Notes: a model not told the origin generated them from the sequence alone. DNA of 64,000 bases from an uncultured Clostridium sp. (GCA_900543325.1 UQQU01000004.1:1-64000); one strand, 5' to 3'. Counted from the stretch's first letter, positions 1 to 9,783 are shown. Numbers and translations: made by a program.

Positions 1-118
1 GAAGCTTTAGCTAATTTTATGGAAATAATAATATAAATTCTTAGCGAAATTATATGACTTACTGGAGGTTATATCATTAATTTTCGGCATCACGGCATTA
101 ACGCTTTGGTGCGCAATA
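1..118. other. left edge, no gene assigned
   Basis: Only 11 sense codons followed by TAA at 34-36 are open on the plus strand from the window edge, too little to call a gene tail. Positions about 83-115 look noticeably richer in G and C than their surroundings and contain a short direct repeat of CGGCAT, with no recognisable terminator or IS end. Confidence 0.3.
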
Positions 119-1735
119 TTATTCCATTAATGATTTAATGATATCTCTATAAATAGGTGCTGCTGTATTTCCCCCGCCTAACTCTTTTCCATTTTCATCT
201 ACACCATCTATATTTGGAACTACAATTACTAATGTATACATTTTGTTATTTAACTCGAAATATCCAGCAAACCAACCGTGAGTAGTAGCACCACCTTGAC
301 CTGTAGCAGTACCTGTTTTCCCACCTTGTGTTATACCTTCTATTTTTGCTGCTGAACCAGTTCCTTTCCAAATAACATCATGCATACTATTTTTAACTAA
401 TTTTGATGTAGTTGATGTAAATATTCTATTTTCTTCATTTTGAATAGATTCTATAACATTGTTGTCTTCATCCACTATAGCTTCTATAAGAGATGGTTTA
501 ATATATATTCCATCATTTACTATAGCATTAATAGCTCCTGCAATTTGAAGTGGTGTTACTGTTATACATTGACCTATAGCAAAATTACTAATTCCATCAC
601 TAGGTTTAGCCATTACCCCTACAGCCTCTTCTCTATTTTCTCCACTTAAACCTAGAACTTTATTATATAAACCTAAATTAGTGGTATATTTCAACATCCT
701 TTCATAACCTATCAATTGACCTATCTTTGCAAATATATCATTACAGGAAACCTCAAAGGCTTGATTTACTGTTAAACTTCCATGAGCATAGGATTTACCT
801 CCATTACTACAAATATCACCACTACAATAAAGAGTATCATCCATATTAATTAAACCTTCATTTAAAGCAATAGCCTCTGTTATAACTTTAAATATAGATC
901 CTGGTTCAAATCCTAATTGCCCTATACCTAAATTGACATTTGCTTCAGATTCATCCTTCTGTACCATTGCTTTTATTTTCCCTGTACTTGATTCTAAAAG
1001 AACTACACCCACATTATCTAAATTACTATAATCATCACTATTTAAAATATCCCTTATTTTATCTGACCATTCTTTATCAATAGTCAATCTTATATTTTTG
1101 TTATTTTCCCCATAATTAGTCTCATTACTTCTATATATGGATTTATCATCTAAATAAAAACCTATTGTTGGTCTTTTATTATCTTTAATTATGTCTACAA
1201 TACTACTTTCAAAAGAATCTTCCAATACACTATCTTTATCTATAGATGCAATAATATTTTCTACACTCCATCTTTCTTTTAAATCTAACTCATTATAAAC
1301 ATAAGTATATATACCCTTTATATCATTTAACTTATTTATCTTTTCGTAAGTTTCTTTAGTTATAGTATAATAAATCTTACCACTTTGATTCATTATATCA
1401 GTAAAATTAAAATTTTCATCTTCTGATTTCATTATAAAGTTTAACGCTAATAAGTCTTGTAATGTTTCTTCATAATTGTTTAATTTAAAAGGTTGAGTAT
1501 CAAGAACCATAATATACTTATTTTTATAATTTATAAGGCTATTCCCATTTGTATCGAACAACTTATAATTACTATCACTAGTATATTCAACTTGATGATT
1601 TTCAAGTTCTCCTTGAACAGAAGTTGTTGGATAGATCATTAATATATATAATCTTATAGTTAAAGCAATAAAAATGCTAAAAAATGCAATACAAACAATT
1701 AGTGATTTTTTATTATCAATTTTATATCTATACAA
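119..1735 (-). CDS. penicillin-binding protein, transpeptidase
   Basis: Membrane-anchored D,D-transpeptidase that cross-links peptidoglycan outside the cell. The N-terminus has a short cytoplasmic stretch and one membrane segment. The transpeptidase domain carries all three active-site motifs: SIFK near residue 280, SCN near 331 and KTG near 473. The protein is about 538 residues, shorter than classical PBP2/PBP3, with a reduced region between the anchor and the catalytic domain. I chose the TTG at 1733-1735 because it lies 8 nt after a perfect AGGAGG. An upstream in-frame GTG at 1742-1744 overlaps that SD and is unlikely. The gene follows udk, but a strong hairpin lies between them and its 3' arm contains the SD. 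The subclass (Spo-type, PbpA-type) cannot be fixed from sequence alone. Confidence 0.9.
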   Translation of the reverse strand: MYRYKIDNKKSLIVCIAFFSIFIALTIRLYILMIYPTTSVQGELENHQVEYTSDSNYKLFDTNGNSLINYKNKYIMVLDTQPFKLNNYEETLQDLLALNFIMKSEDENFNFTDIMNQSGKIYYTITKETYEKINKLNDIKGIYTYVYNELDLKERWSVENIIASIDKDSVLEDSFESSIVDIIKDNKRPTIGFYLDDKSIYRSNETNYGENNKNIRLTIDKEWSDKIRDILNSDDYSNLDNVGVVLLESSTGKIKAMVQKDESEANVNLGIGQLGFEPGSIFKVITEAIALNEGLINMDDTLYCSGDICSNGGKSYAHGSLTVNQAFEVSCNDIFAKIGQLIGYERMLKYTTNLGLYNKVLGLSGENREEAVGVMAKPSDGISNFAIGQCITVTPLQIAGAINAIVNDGIYIKPSLIEAIVDEDNNVIESIQNEENRIFTSTTSKLVKNSMHDVIWKGTGSAAKIEGITQGGKTGTATGQGGATTHGWFAGYFELNNKMYTLVIVVPNIDGVDENGKELGGGNTAAPIYRDIIKSLME

Positions 1736-1782
1736 AAAAAACACCTCCTTTAGCTAAATTCTAGACTAAAATGAGGTGTTTT
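1733..1782 (-). terminator. terminator after udk that overlaps the next gene's SD
   Basis: On the minus strand a 10-bp perfect stem (1773-1782 with 1738-1747), extended by an inner TTTAG/CTAAA pairing, is followed by a run of eight T. The 3' arm includes the AGGAGG of the downstream transpeptidase gene, and the T-run leads directly into its TTG start. It can terminate udk transcription and also hide the ribosome binding site in read-through RNA. Confidence 0.8.
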
Positions 1783-1789
1783 ATTCAAA

Positions 1790-2407
1790 TTACTTAAGTA
1801 TATCTCTAATTTTTGCCATTAATAAATCTATTGCAACATAATTATGTCCACCTTCTGGAATAATTATATCAGCATATTTCTTTGATGGTTCTGTAAATTG
1901 AAGATGCATAGGTCTAACAATGCTTAAATATTGATCAACTACTGATTCAACAGTTCTTCCTCTTTCATTGATATCTCTTACTAATCTTCTTAAAATTCTT
2001 ATATCAGCATCAGTATCTACATAAACTTTTATATCTAAAAGATCTCTTATTCTTTTATCTTCTAATATTAAAATACCTTCAACTAAAATTATATCTCTTG
2101 ATTCTACAGTAGTAGTTTCTTTCGCTCTATTATGAACAGTAAAGTCATAACTTGGTTTTTCTATAGCTTCTCCTTTTATTAATTTCTCTAAATGCTCAAC
2201 TAATAAATCATTATCAAAAGCCATTGGATGGTCATAATTAGTTTTAACTCTTTCCTCCATAGATAAATGGCTTTGATCTTTATAATACATATCTTGTTGT
2301 ATCATTGCTATACAATCTTTTGAAAAATTAGAATATAAAGCATCAGCTATTGTACTCTTACCAGATCCTGTTCCTCCAGTAATTCCTATTAAAATAGGTT
2401 TATTCAT
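1790..2407 (-). CDS. udk: uridine kinase
   Basis: Cytosolic uridine/cytidine kinase of pyrimidine salvage, making UMP or CMP from the nucleoside. The P-loop GGTGSGKST is at residues 11-19. The 205-residue length and the conserved regions (YYKDQSHLS, NYDHP, VEGILIL) match the Udk family along the whole protein. It sits 13 nt after trhP, whose stop codon touches the udk SD, so the two are almost certainly co-transcribed. The order mltG-trmR-trhP-udk is the same as in Bacillus subtilis (yrrL-yrrM-yrrN/O-udk). A strong terminator follows. Confidence 0.97.
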   Translation of the reverse strand: MNKPILIGITGGTGSGKSTIADALYSNFSKDCIAMIQQDMYYKDQSHLSMEERVKTNYDHPMAFDNDLLVEHLEKLIKGEAIEKPSYDFTVHNRAKETTTVESRDIILVEGILILEDKRIRDLLDIKVYVDTDADIRILRRLVRDINERGRTVESVVDQYLSIVRPMHLQFTEPSKKYADIIIPEGGHNYVAIDLLMAKIRDILK

Positions 2408-2420
2408 TTGTTAGGCCTCC

Positions 2421-3665
2421 TTAGTTGTTATTAATATTAATAACATTGTTTGCTTTTACAAGCATATCATTAACTTTTAATGGTGTATCAACTTTAACAG
2501 TAAACATCATATGTGCTCTATTAGCAACATCAGTTTTTCTATCTTTATCTAAATCATACATATCTTCAAGCTTAATCTTAAAATATGGTACATCAGCTCT
2601 TAAAACTTCAACTTCTTCACCTTCAAATACTCTATTCTTTTGAAGTACTGTTGCAGTTTTAGTTTCAGGATCATAAGATTTTACCATACCAACAATTTCA
2701 TAATCTCTAACATATCCTGCATCATCATAATTTTGTTCTCCATTTACTCCTAAATAGAAACCTGTATGATATGGTCTATGACTTACTTTTCTAAGCATAT
2801 CCATCCACTCATCTTTAAATTTATAGTTGCTTGGGTTTTCCCAATAACTATCTAATGCTTCTCTATATGCTTTAACAACAGATGCTACATAGAATTCACT
2901 TTTCATTCTTCCTTCAATTTTGAAAGAATAAATACCACTTTTAACAAGTTCAGGTATATAATGAATCATGCATAAGTCTTTTGAATTCATTATATATGTT
3001 CCATTGTCATCTTCTATAACAGGATAATATTCACCTGGTCTAGTTTCTTCAACTAAATGATATTTATATCTGCATACATTTCCACAGATACCTTTATTAG
3101 CATCTCTTTTAATCATGTAGTTTGATATTAAACATCTTCCAGAATATGCCACGCACATTGAACCATGAATAAAAGCTTCAATATCGCATCCACTTGGAAT
3201 ATTTTCAGTTATTTCATTTATTTCTTTAAATGTTAACTCTCTAGCTAATACTATTCTCTTAACACCTAAATCATACCAGAATTTAGTTGCCATCCAGTTA
3301 ACAGTATTAGCCTGTGTACTTAAATGTATTTCTAATTCTGGTGCAACTTCTTTGCATATAGCAATTAATGATGGATCAGCCACTATAACTGCATCTACAC
3401 CTATATCATAAAGTCCTTTAATATATTCTCCTGCTGAAGGCAAATCATGATTTCTTGCAAAGACATTTAATGTTACATAAATTTTCTTACCTCTATCATG
3501 GCAATACTTAATTCCCTCAATCATTTCTTCATTTGAAAAATTATTTGAAAAGGCTCTAAGATTTAATTTACCCCCACCTATATATACAGCATCTGCTCCA
3601 AAATCTATAGCTATTTTTAGCTTTTCTAAATTACCAGCTGGAGCTAATATTTCAGGCTTTCTCAT
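2421..3665 (-). CDS. trhP: U32 peptidase-family tRNA hydroxylation protein TrhP
   Basis: U32-family protein. In B. subtilis and E. coli the homologues (YrrN/YrrO, YegQ) are needed for prephenate-dependent 5-hydroxyuridine formation at tRNA position 34. The U32 signature is visible as E163-F-x-H167-G with Cys171 and Cys178, plus Cys194 and Cys198, probably an Fe-S or metal site. The C-terminal beta domain of the long U32 subfamily is present. The start at MRKPEILAPAG has GGAGG 7 nt upstream. A longer reading adds 11 codons that run over this SD and into trmR. It directly follows trmR, whose methyltransferase acts on the TrhP product. The protease name used in older annotations is probably misleading. 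Confidence 0.88.
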   Translation of the reverse strand: MRKPEILAPAGNLEKLKIAIDFGADAVYIGGGKLNLRAFSNNFSNEEMIEGIKYCHDRGKKIYVTLNVFARNHDLPSAGEYIKGLYDIGVDAVIVADPSLIAICKEVAPELEIHLSTQANTVNWMATKFWYDLGVKRIVLARELTFKEINEITENIPSGCDIEAFIHGSMCVAYSGRCLISNYMIKRDANKGICGNVCRYKYHLVEETRPGEYYPVIEDDNGTYIMNSKDLCMIHYIPELVKSGIYSFKIEGRMKSEFYVASVVKAYREALDSYWENPSNYKFKDEWMDMLRKVSHRPYHTGFYLGVNGEQNYDDAGYVRDYEIVGMVKSYDPETKTATVLQKNRVFEGEEVEVLRADVPYFKIKLEDMYDLDKDRKTDVANRAHMMFTVKVDTPLKVNDMLVKANNVININNN

Positions 3666-3669
3666 ACTG

Positions 3670-4314
3670 TTACCTCCTTCTTGTAATTGCAATTCCATCT
3701 CCCATAGGAATTACTGATGTTATTAAACTTTTATCCTGTGATACTAGTTCTAAGTAAGTTCTCATTCTCTTAACTATTGTTATCTTTCTTCTTTTAACTA
3801 ATTCATCACTTGCAACCATACCTCTAAATAAAACATTATCAGCAATTATTATACCATCATCTTTTAAAAGTCTTAAACAATGTGGTAAGAAGTGATTATA
3901 ATGTCCCTTCCCTGCATCCATAAAAATTAAATCATATGGTTCTTGTAACTTTTCTAGTATTTCAAGACAATCGCCTTCTTCAATAACTATCTTATCTTCA
4001 AGTCCAAAAGATTTTATATTTTCTTTTGCATACTTTATCATTTCTTCACTTCGTTCTATGGTAGTTATATGAGGATTTGTTCCTGCTGCATCATGCATTA
4101 TAATTGCAGAATAACCAATTGCAGTACCAAGTTCTAATATTCTCAATGGCTTTTTCATACTAACCATAAATTCTAAGAATTTTATTGTTTCTTTTTGAGC
4201 TATAGGCACACCATTTTCCTTAGCAAATACCTCTAGCTCTTTTAATCTTCCTTCACTTTCTGGTATTAATCCTCTTATATATTCCTCCATATAATCGTAG
4301 GTAATTCCACTCAT
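3670..4314 (-). CDS. trmR: O-methyltransferase, tRNA 5-hydroxyuridine methyltransferase TrmR
   Basis: SAM-dependent class I O-methyltransferase of the YrrM/CCoAMT type, 214 residues. The SAM-binding motif I is at ILELGTAIGYSAI and the acidic metal/substrate region at DLIFMDAGKGHY. The B. subtilis orthologue TrmR methylates ho5U34 to mo5U34 in tRNAs. The adjacent trhP, which makes ho5U, supports that role here. The start has GGAGG at 7 nt. Its end overlaps the region holding the trhP SD, so the pair is probably translationally coupled. Confidence 0.9.
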   Translation of the reverse strand: MSGITYDYMEEYIRGLIPESEGRLKELEVFAKENGVPIAQKETIKFLEFMVSMKKPLRILELGTAIGYSAIIMHDAAGTNPHITTIERSEEMIKYAKENIKSFGLEDKIVIEEGDCLEILEKLQEPYDLIFMDAGKGHYNHFLPHCLRLLKDDGIIIADNVLFRGMVASDELVKRRKITIVKRMRTYLELVSQDKSLITSVIPMGDGIAITRRR

Positions 4315-4332
4315 ACTAAACCTCCGTATATG

Positions 4333-5376
4333 TTAATATCCTAATTCTTCTTTCTTTTTTAAAAAGTCATCATAATTATCAGTAAAATAATGTTCATCAT
4401 CTGATGCTAATAAATAAAATAAATAATTTGTATTAGCAGGATTTAATGCAGCTTTTATAGATGGAGCCCCAGGGTTACATATTGGACCCACTGGTAATCC
4501 TTTATGCAAATATGTATTATACTTTGATTCAATTGCTAAATGTCTATTTCTTACATTCTCTATATAATATCCATGTGCATAAATAACCGTTGCATCAATT
4601 TGCAAAGGCATATCTTGCTCTAATCTATTATAAATTACAGAAGCTATTAGAGGTCTATCTTCATCTACTCTTGCTTCCTTTTCTATAATAGATGCTACAT
4701 TAATTATCTTTTCAATATCATCCTCTTTGATATCAAGTCCTTCTGTTATTTCATTCCACACTTCTTCAAACCTTTTTATCATTGTTTCTATTATGTATTC
4801 TGGTTCAACTCCGATTTCAAAATTATATGTATCTGGAAATAAAAAACCTTCTAAATTATATCTTTTATCTGGATTATCCTTTACATAAGATGGCAACGGA
4901 TAACTTTTTACTGCACTTAAAAATTCATCTTTTGTACAAATGCCTTTTTCTTCTACTCTAGTTGCTATATCTTCTATATTAAATCCTTCTGGAATAGTTA
5001 TAGTTATTGCATTTGCATTATTGATATCCTTTAAAGTTTTAGCTATATCCTTTACAGACATACCCTTCTCTAAGGTATGACTTCCTGGAACAACCTCTAA
5101 ATCAAGTCCTGTTAACTTAGCATAAATTTTTATTATAAATGGACTTTTAATTTTCTTTTCATTAGAAAGACTATTTATAATGCTATAGAAACTGTCCCCT
5201 TCTTCAACATTTACTACTTCTGATTGTGAAATTTTAAGTGGCTTTTTAATTGTTGATATAAACACAGAAGCTAAAGCTATTACTATAATTAATAGTAAAA
5301 TAATTAAAGTTCTTCCAGTATTCTTAGCTCTTTTCTTTCTTAAAGTTCTACCGGTATTTTTAGGCTTTTTTTTCAT
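4333..5376 (-). CDS. mltG: endolytic transglycosylase MltG
   Basis: Membrane-bound endolytic murein transglycosylase that cuts nascent glycan strands and so limits their length. A Lys/Arg-rich cytoplasmic N-terminus is followed by a single membrane segment (about 25-42) and an extracellular YceG domain. The catalytic glutamate is E232 in ASIIEKEA, and the family motifs LPVGPICNPG and AALNP are present. The cytoplasmic tail contains a near-tandem heptapeptide, KNTGRTL at 6-12 and again at 18-24, encoded by diverged codons. It is the first gene of the mltG-trmR-trhP-udk run, with the same position as yrrL in Bacillus. Confidence 0.95.
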   Translation of the reverse strand: MKKKPKNTGRTLRKKRAKNTGRTLIILLLIIVIALASVFISTIKKPLKISQSEVVNVEEGDSFYSIINSLSNEKKIKSPFIIKIYAKLTGLDLEVVPGSHTLEKGMSVKDIAKTLKDINNANAITITIPEGFNIEDIATRVEEKGICTKDEFLSAVKSYPLPSYVKDNPDKRYNLEGFLFPDTYNFEIGVEPEYIIETMIKRFEEVWNEITEGLDIKEDDIEKIINVASIIEKEARVDEDRPLIASVIYNRLEQDMPLQIDATVIYAHGYYIENVRNRHLAIESKYNTYLHKGLPVGPICNPGAPSIKAALNPANTNYLFYLLASDDEHYFTDNYDDFLKKKEELGY

Positions 5377-5396
5377 AAATACCCCCTGTATTTAAA

Positions 5397-5427
5397 AGTG
5401 AATAGCTAAACCTTTTAGCTATTCACT
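5397..5427 (-). terminator. hairpin after typA
   Basis: Perfect 14-bp inverted repeat (5397-5410 with 5414-5427) with a 3-nt loop, just downstream of the typA stop. The T-run on the minus strand is short (TTTT), so termination is probably partial and mltG may receive read-through. Confidence 0.6.
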
Positions 5428-5468
5428 ATTATAATACTTTTATATGCAATTATAAAGAATTTACATAA

Positions 5469-7295
5469 TTATTTTTTACTTCTACTTATCATTCTCTTTC
5501 TTTCAGCGGCATCTAAGTATCTCTTTCTAATTCTAATGCTTTCCGGAGTAACTTCAACTAACTCATCATTTCCAATAAATTCAATTGATTGTTCTAATGT
5601 TAATGTAGTAACTGGTACTAATTTAACAGCATCATCAGAACCTGAAGCTCTTGTGTTAGTTAATTTCTTTCCTTTACAAACATTTATATCTAAATCTTCT
5701 GCTCTAGAACATTCTCCAACAACCATACCTTGGTATACTGGCGTACCTGGAGTTATGAATAATCTACCTCTTTCTTGAGCATTAAATAATCCATAGGCAA
5801 TTGCTTCACCTTGTTCGAATGATACTATTGAACCTCTGCTTCTTGATTCGATTTCTCCCTTATATGGAGCATATCCTTCAAACACGTGGTTCATGATACC
5901 ATTTCCTTTTGTATCTGTCATGAATTCATTTCTGAATCCTATAAGACCCCTTGCAGGAATTATGAATTCTAATCTAGTATATCCATTAACTGCTGATGTC
6001 ATATTAACCATTTCAGCTTTTCTTGGTCCCATTTTTTCCATAACAGCACCCATAAATTCTTCTGGTACGTCTATAGTTAAATATTCCATTGGTTCTAATT
6101 TCTTACCATTTTCTTCTTTGAAGATAACGTTTGGCTTAGAAACTTGTAATTCAAATCCTTCTCTTCTCATTGTTTCAATAAGAACTGATAAGTGAAGTTC
6201 CCCTCTTCCTGATACTTCGAAGCAATCTGGAGTTATTTCTTTAACTCTTAAACTTACATTAGTTTCTAATTCTTTCATTAATCTATCTCTTAAGTGTCTT
6301 GAAGTAACGAATTCACCTTCTTTACCTGCAAATGGTGAGTCATTAACCATGAAGTTCATGTTAAGTGTTGGCTCATCAATTTCAACGAATGGTAAAGCTT
6401 CTGGATTAGATGCATCAGCTATAGTTTCTCCTATATTAGCATCCATAATACCACTTACTGCAATAATATCTCCAAGTCCTGCTTCTTCGATTTCTTCTCT
6501 CTTTAATCCATTGTAACCAAATACAGCAGTTATTTTGTAGTTTGATTTAGTTCCATCTTGTCTAACTAAAGCAACACTTTGATTTTTCTTAACTTTTCCT
6601 CTATGTACTTTACCGATTGCAATTTTACCAACGAATGCATTACTATCTAAAGTTGTAACTAACATTTGGAAAGGTCCATCTATGTATCCCTTTGGTGGTT
6701 CAACATGTTCAATTATTGTTTTAAATAATGGTTCCATTCCATCATTAGTATCTTCAACATTATATCTTGCAAAACCTTCTCTCGCTGAAGCGTATATTAT
6801 TGGGAAGTCTAATTGTTCATCATCAGCACCTAATTCTAAGAATAATTCAAATACTTCATCAATAACTTCTTCTGGTCTAGCATTTGGTTTGTCTATCTTA
6901 TTTATAACAACGATTGGTTTTAACTTTAACTCTAAAGCTTTCTTTAAAACGAACTTTGTTTGTGGCATTGGTCCTTCATAAGAATCAACAACAAGTAAAA
7001 CTGAGTCAACCATCTTAAGTACACGTTCAACTTCTCCACCGAAATCAGCATGTCCTGGTGTATCAACAATGTTTATTTTTATTCCGTCATACATAACTGC
7101 AGTATTTTTTGAAAGAATTGTAATTCCTCTTTCTTTTTCTAAATCATTAGAGTCCATTACTCTTTCATCCATTTTTTCATTTGATCTAAATACATGGCTT
7201 TCCTTAAACATAGCATCAACTAATGTTGTCTTCCCATGGTCAACGTGAGCTATTATTGCTATATTTCTAATATCATCTCTAGTTATTAATTCCAT
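5469..7295 (-). CDS. typA: translational GTPase TypA/BipA
   Basis: Ribosome-associated GTPase of the EF-G family that assists 50S assembly and growth under stress or cold. The G1 motif AHVDHGKTT is at residues 16-24, G3 is DTPGHADF and G4 is NKID. Domains II, III and V and the TypA-specific C-terminal domain follow, and the 608-residue length is normal. The start has GGAGG 7 nt upstream. A terminator separates it from rnj upstream, so it is likely transcribed alone from a promoter in 7296-7510. Confidence 0.97.
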   Translation of the reverse strand: MELITRDDIRNIAIIAHVDHGKTTLVDAMFKESHVFRSNEKMDERVMDSNDLEKERGITILSKNTAVMYDGIKINIVDTPGHADFGGEVERVLKMVDSVLLVVDSYEGPMPQTKFVLKKALELKLKPIVVINKIDKPNARPEEVIDEVFELFLELGADDEQLDFPIIYASAREGFARYNVEDTNDGMEPLFKTIIEHVEPPKGYIDGPFQMLVTTLDSNAFVGKIAIGKVHRGKVKKNQSVALVRQDGTKSNYKITAVFGYNGLKREEIEEAGLGDIIAVSGIMDANIGETIADASNPEALPFVEIDEPTLNMNFMVNDSPFAGKEGEFVTSRHLRDRLMKELETNVSLRVKEITPDCFEVSGRGELHLSVLIETMRREGFELQVSKPNVIFKEENGKKLEPMEYLTIDVPEEFMGAVMEKMGPRKAEMVNMTSAVNGYTRLEFIIPARGLIGFRNEFMTDTKGNGIMNHVFEGYAPYKGEIESRSRGSIVSFEQGEAIAYGLFNAQERGRLFITPGTPVYQGMVVGECSRAEDLDINVCKGKKLTNTRASGSDDAVKLVPVTTLTLEQSIEFIGNDELVEVTPESIRIRKRYLDAAERKRMISRSKK

Positions 7296-7510
7296 TTAAT
7301 TTCCTCCATTAACTTTTATTAATGAATTTAAATTTTAAATATTAATATTTAAACTCATAGTTTTTATTTTAAAGGCTTATCTTATTTTTGAAACAAAGCA
7401 AGCTAGAGGTAATAAAACCTATACTACGCTATATCTTTTAAAGTTCAAATTACTAAATTATAAACTTATATTTTTCCTTTTGTAAACCTATAAATATTTT
7501 GCCCAAAAAG

Positions 7511-7537
7511 AAAATTGGATACACTCGTATCCAATTT
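7511..7537 (-). terminator. rnj terminator
   Basis: 11-bp perfect stem (7512-7522 with 7527-7537) with loop ACTC, followed on the minus strand by TCTTTTT. It lies about 50 nt after the rnj stop. The rest of the rnj-typA gap (7296-7510) is AT-rich and must hold the typA promoter. I see no gene in it. Confidence 0.8.
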
Positions 7538-7588
7538 CCAAATCTCTAAATTATTCTACTATTATCTTTGTTACTTGTCAACTAGTAG

Positions 7589-9256
7589 TTATATTTCCAT
7601 AATAATTGGTAAAATCATTGGTTTTCTCTTAGTCTTTTCGTAAAGGTAAGCTCTAAGCTCATCTCTTACATTTGACTTTAATGTTGCCCAATCAGTAATT
7701 TTCTTTTCTTCACAATCAAGTAAAATATTTCTAACAATATCTCTTGCTTCATCCATTAACCCTTCAGATTCTCTTACATAAACAAATCCTCTTGAAATAA
7801 TATCTGGACCTGCAACTATAGTTTTATTTTCTTTTGATAAAGTTACAACTACTGTCAATATACCATCTTGAGATAAATGTTTTCTATCTCTTAATACTAT
7901 ATTACCAACATCTCCAACTCCAAGCCCATCAACAAATATTTGTCCAGAAACAACGCTTCCATTCTTTTTAATACCACTTCTAGTAACTTCGATTATATCT
8001 CCAACTTCAGGAATAACTACATTTTTAGAATCTAATCCTAATTTTATAGCTAGTTCTCCATGTTGTTTTAAATGTCTATATTCACCATGAACTGGAATAA
8101 AATTCTTTGGTTTAACTAATGTTTGCATAAGCTTTAACTCTTCTTGACAGGCATGACCTGAAACGTGAATATTTTCTTGAGATCCATATATAACTTCTGC
8201 ACCTTTTTTAAATAATTGATTAATAACTTTTGATACAAGCTTTTCATTTCCTGGAATAGGTGTTGCTGAAATAATTATTGTATCACCTTCAACAATATTT
8301 ACTTTTCTATGCTCTGATGCTGCCATTCTTGATAATGCAGACATTGGCTCACCTTGACTTCCAGTAGTTATGATAACCACCTGATCATTATTATATTTAC
8401 TAATTTGATCAATAGATACTAGAGTATCTTTATCAACTTCAATATAGCCTAATTCTATAGCTACATTCATTATATTTTCCATACTTCTTCCAGATACAGC
8501 AACCTTTCTACCATATACAGAAGCAGCATCAATTATTTGTTGTATTCTATGGATATTTGATGCAAATGTTGCAATAATTATTCTTCCTTTAGTTTTTCCA
8601 AATATTCTTGTTAAACTTTCACCAACAATTTTCTCTGAGTTTGTATACCCGGATTTTTCAACATTTGTAGAGTCTGCCATCATCGCAAGTACTCCTTTTT
8701 TACCTAGTTCTGCAAATCTTGCAAAATCCATAGCTTCACCATCAATAGGTGTATAGTCCACTTTAAAGTCTCCTGTATGAAGGACAACACCTAATGGTGT
8801 GTGTACCGCAATTGCAACTGAATCAGCAATTGAGTGATTAGTTTTTATAAACTCTACAGATACTGAATTTAATCTAATTACATCTCTTGGCTTTACTCTT
8901 ATAAGCTCTGTTGAACTTAATAATCCATGTTCTTTAAGCTTAGTTTCTACTATTCCTAATGTTAATTTTGTTCCATATACAGGAACATTTAATTGTTTTA
9001 AAACATATGGTAACGCTCCAATATGATCTTCATGACCATGAGTTAAGAATATTCCCGATACTTTTTCTTTATTTTTCATAAGGTACGTTATATCAGGTAT
9101 AACTAAATCTATTCCGAACATATCTTCATCTGGGAATTTAAGTCCACAATCTATTACAACTATATCATTTTTATATTCTATTGCTGTTAAATTTTTTCCG
9201 ATTTCATTTACCCCACCTAAAGGAATAATCTTAACCTTTGCTTTTTCATTCTTCAT
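7589..9256 (-). CDS. rnj: ribonuclease J
   Basis: Metallo-beta-lactamase/beta-CASP ribonuclease with 5'-3' exonuclease and endonuclease activity, central to mRNA decay and rRNA maturation in Firmicutes. The metal-binding HxHxDH motif is at residues 73-78 (HGHEDH), and the beta-CASP and C-terminal domains follow. From the chosen ATG the length is 555, normal for RNase J1. An upstream in-frame start would add 12 residues running over the SD GGAGGGG, so it was rejected. The preceding gene encodes a Fur-family regulator. Confidence 0.96.
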   Translation of the reverse strand: MKNEKAKVKIIPLGGVNEIGKNLTAIEYKNDIVVIDCGLKFPDEDMFGIDLVIPDITYLMKNKEKVSGIFLTHGHEDHIGALPYVLKQLNVPVYGTKLTLGIVETKLKEHGLLSSTELIRVKPRDVIRLNSVSVEFIKTNHSIADSVAIAVHTPLGVVLHTGDFKVDYTPIDGEAMDFARFAELGKKGVLAMMADSTNVEKSGYTNSEKIVGESLTRIFGKTKGRIIIATFASNIHRIQQIIDAASVYGRKVAVSGRSMENIMNVAIELGYIEVDKDTLVSIDQISKYNNDQVVIITTGSQGEPMSALSRMAASEHRKVNIVEGDTIIISATPIPGNEKLVSKVINQLFKKGAEVIYGSQENIHVSGHACQEELKLMQTLVKPKNFIPVHGEYRHLKQHGELAIKLGLDSKNVVIPEVGDIIEVTRSGIKKNGSVVSGQIFVDGLGVGDVGNIVLRDRKHLSQDGILTVVVTLSKENKTIVAGPDIISRGFVYVRESEGLMDEARDIVRNILLDCEEKKITDWATLKSNVRDELRAYLYEKTKRKPMILPIIMEI

Positions 9257-9321
9257 ATGTCCCCTCCTTCTCTTTTCCATTATGTATTTCAAAGTATATA
9301 CATACTATTTAAAATATCCTT

Positions 9322-9783
9322 TTATTCACCTTTTTGTTTTTCACAACATTTAGCACAGATTCCAAAGAACTTTACACTATGATCTAAAATTTTAAATCCA
9401 TATGTATTTTCAATTCTTTCCTCAAGTTCATCTAAAAGATCATCTTGAACCTCAAATACAGCTTTACACTCATTACATACTAAGTGATGATGTCTATGTT
9501 CTTCTTCACTATGAACAAGTTCATATCTACTACATCCATCATTTAAATCTAACTTAAAAATAACGCCTATTTCCTCTAATAATAATACAGTTCTATATAC
9601 TGTTGCTAAACCTATATCAGGACATATTTTCTTAACTTCATCATAAATTTCTTCTGCGGTTAAGTGTTCTCCCTCTTTTTCAATGATTACATCTACAATA
9701 GCTCTTCTTTGAGGCGTTAACTTATAGCCCTTTTGTTTTAAGTTTTCTTTTAATAATTCAATATCTATATTAACTGTGCTCAT
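9322..9783 (-). CDS. Fur-family metal-responsive repressor
   Basis: Transcriptional repressor with an N-terminal winged helix (TPQRRAIVDVI ... GLATVYRTV) and a C-terminal dimerisation domain. Metal ligands are visible as the His cluster 96-100 (HRHHH) and two Cys pairs that would hold structural zinc, C103/C106 and C143/C146. The His cluster before CNEC is closer to classical Fur than to PerR, but whether it senses iron or peroxide cannot be decided here. It lies between a DUF1292 gene and rnj, a clostridial arrangement. Its ATG follows GAGGTG. Confidence 0.92.
   Translation of the reverse strand: MSTVNIDIELLKENLKQKGYKLTPQRRAIVDVIIEKEGEHLTAEEIYDEVKKICPDIGLATVYRTVLLLEEIGVIFKLDLNDGCSRYELVHSEEEHRHHHLVCNECKAVFEVQDDLLDELEERIENTYGFKILDHSVKFFGICAKCCEKQKGE

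Noticed and set aside
1..36. Possible tail of a plus-strand gene (11 codons to a TAA)
   Set aside because: Too short to separate from chance.
5536..6981. Several plus-strand frames opposite typA
   Set aside because: They are antisense to a highly conserved gene and lack ribosome binding sites.
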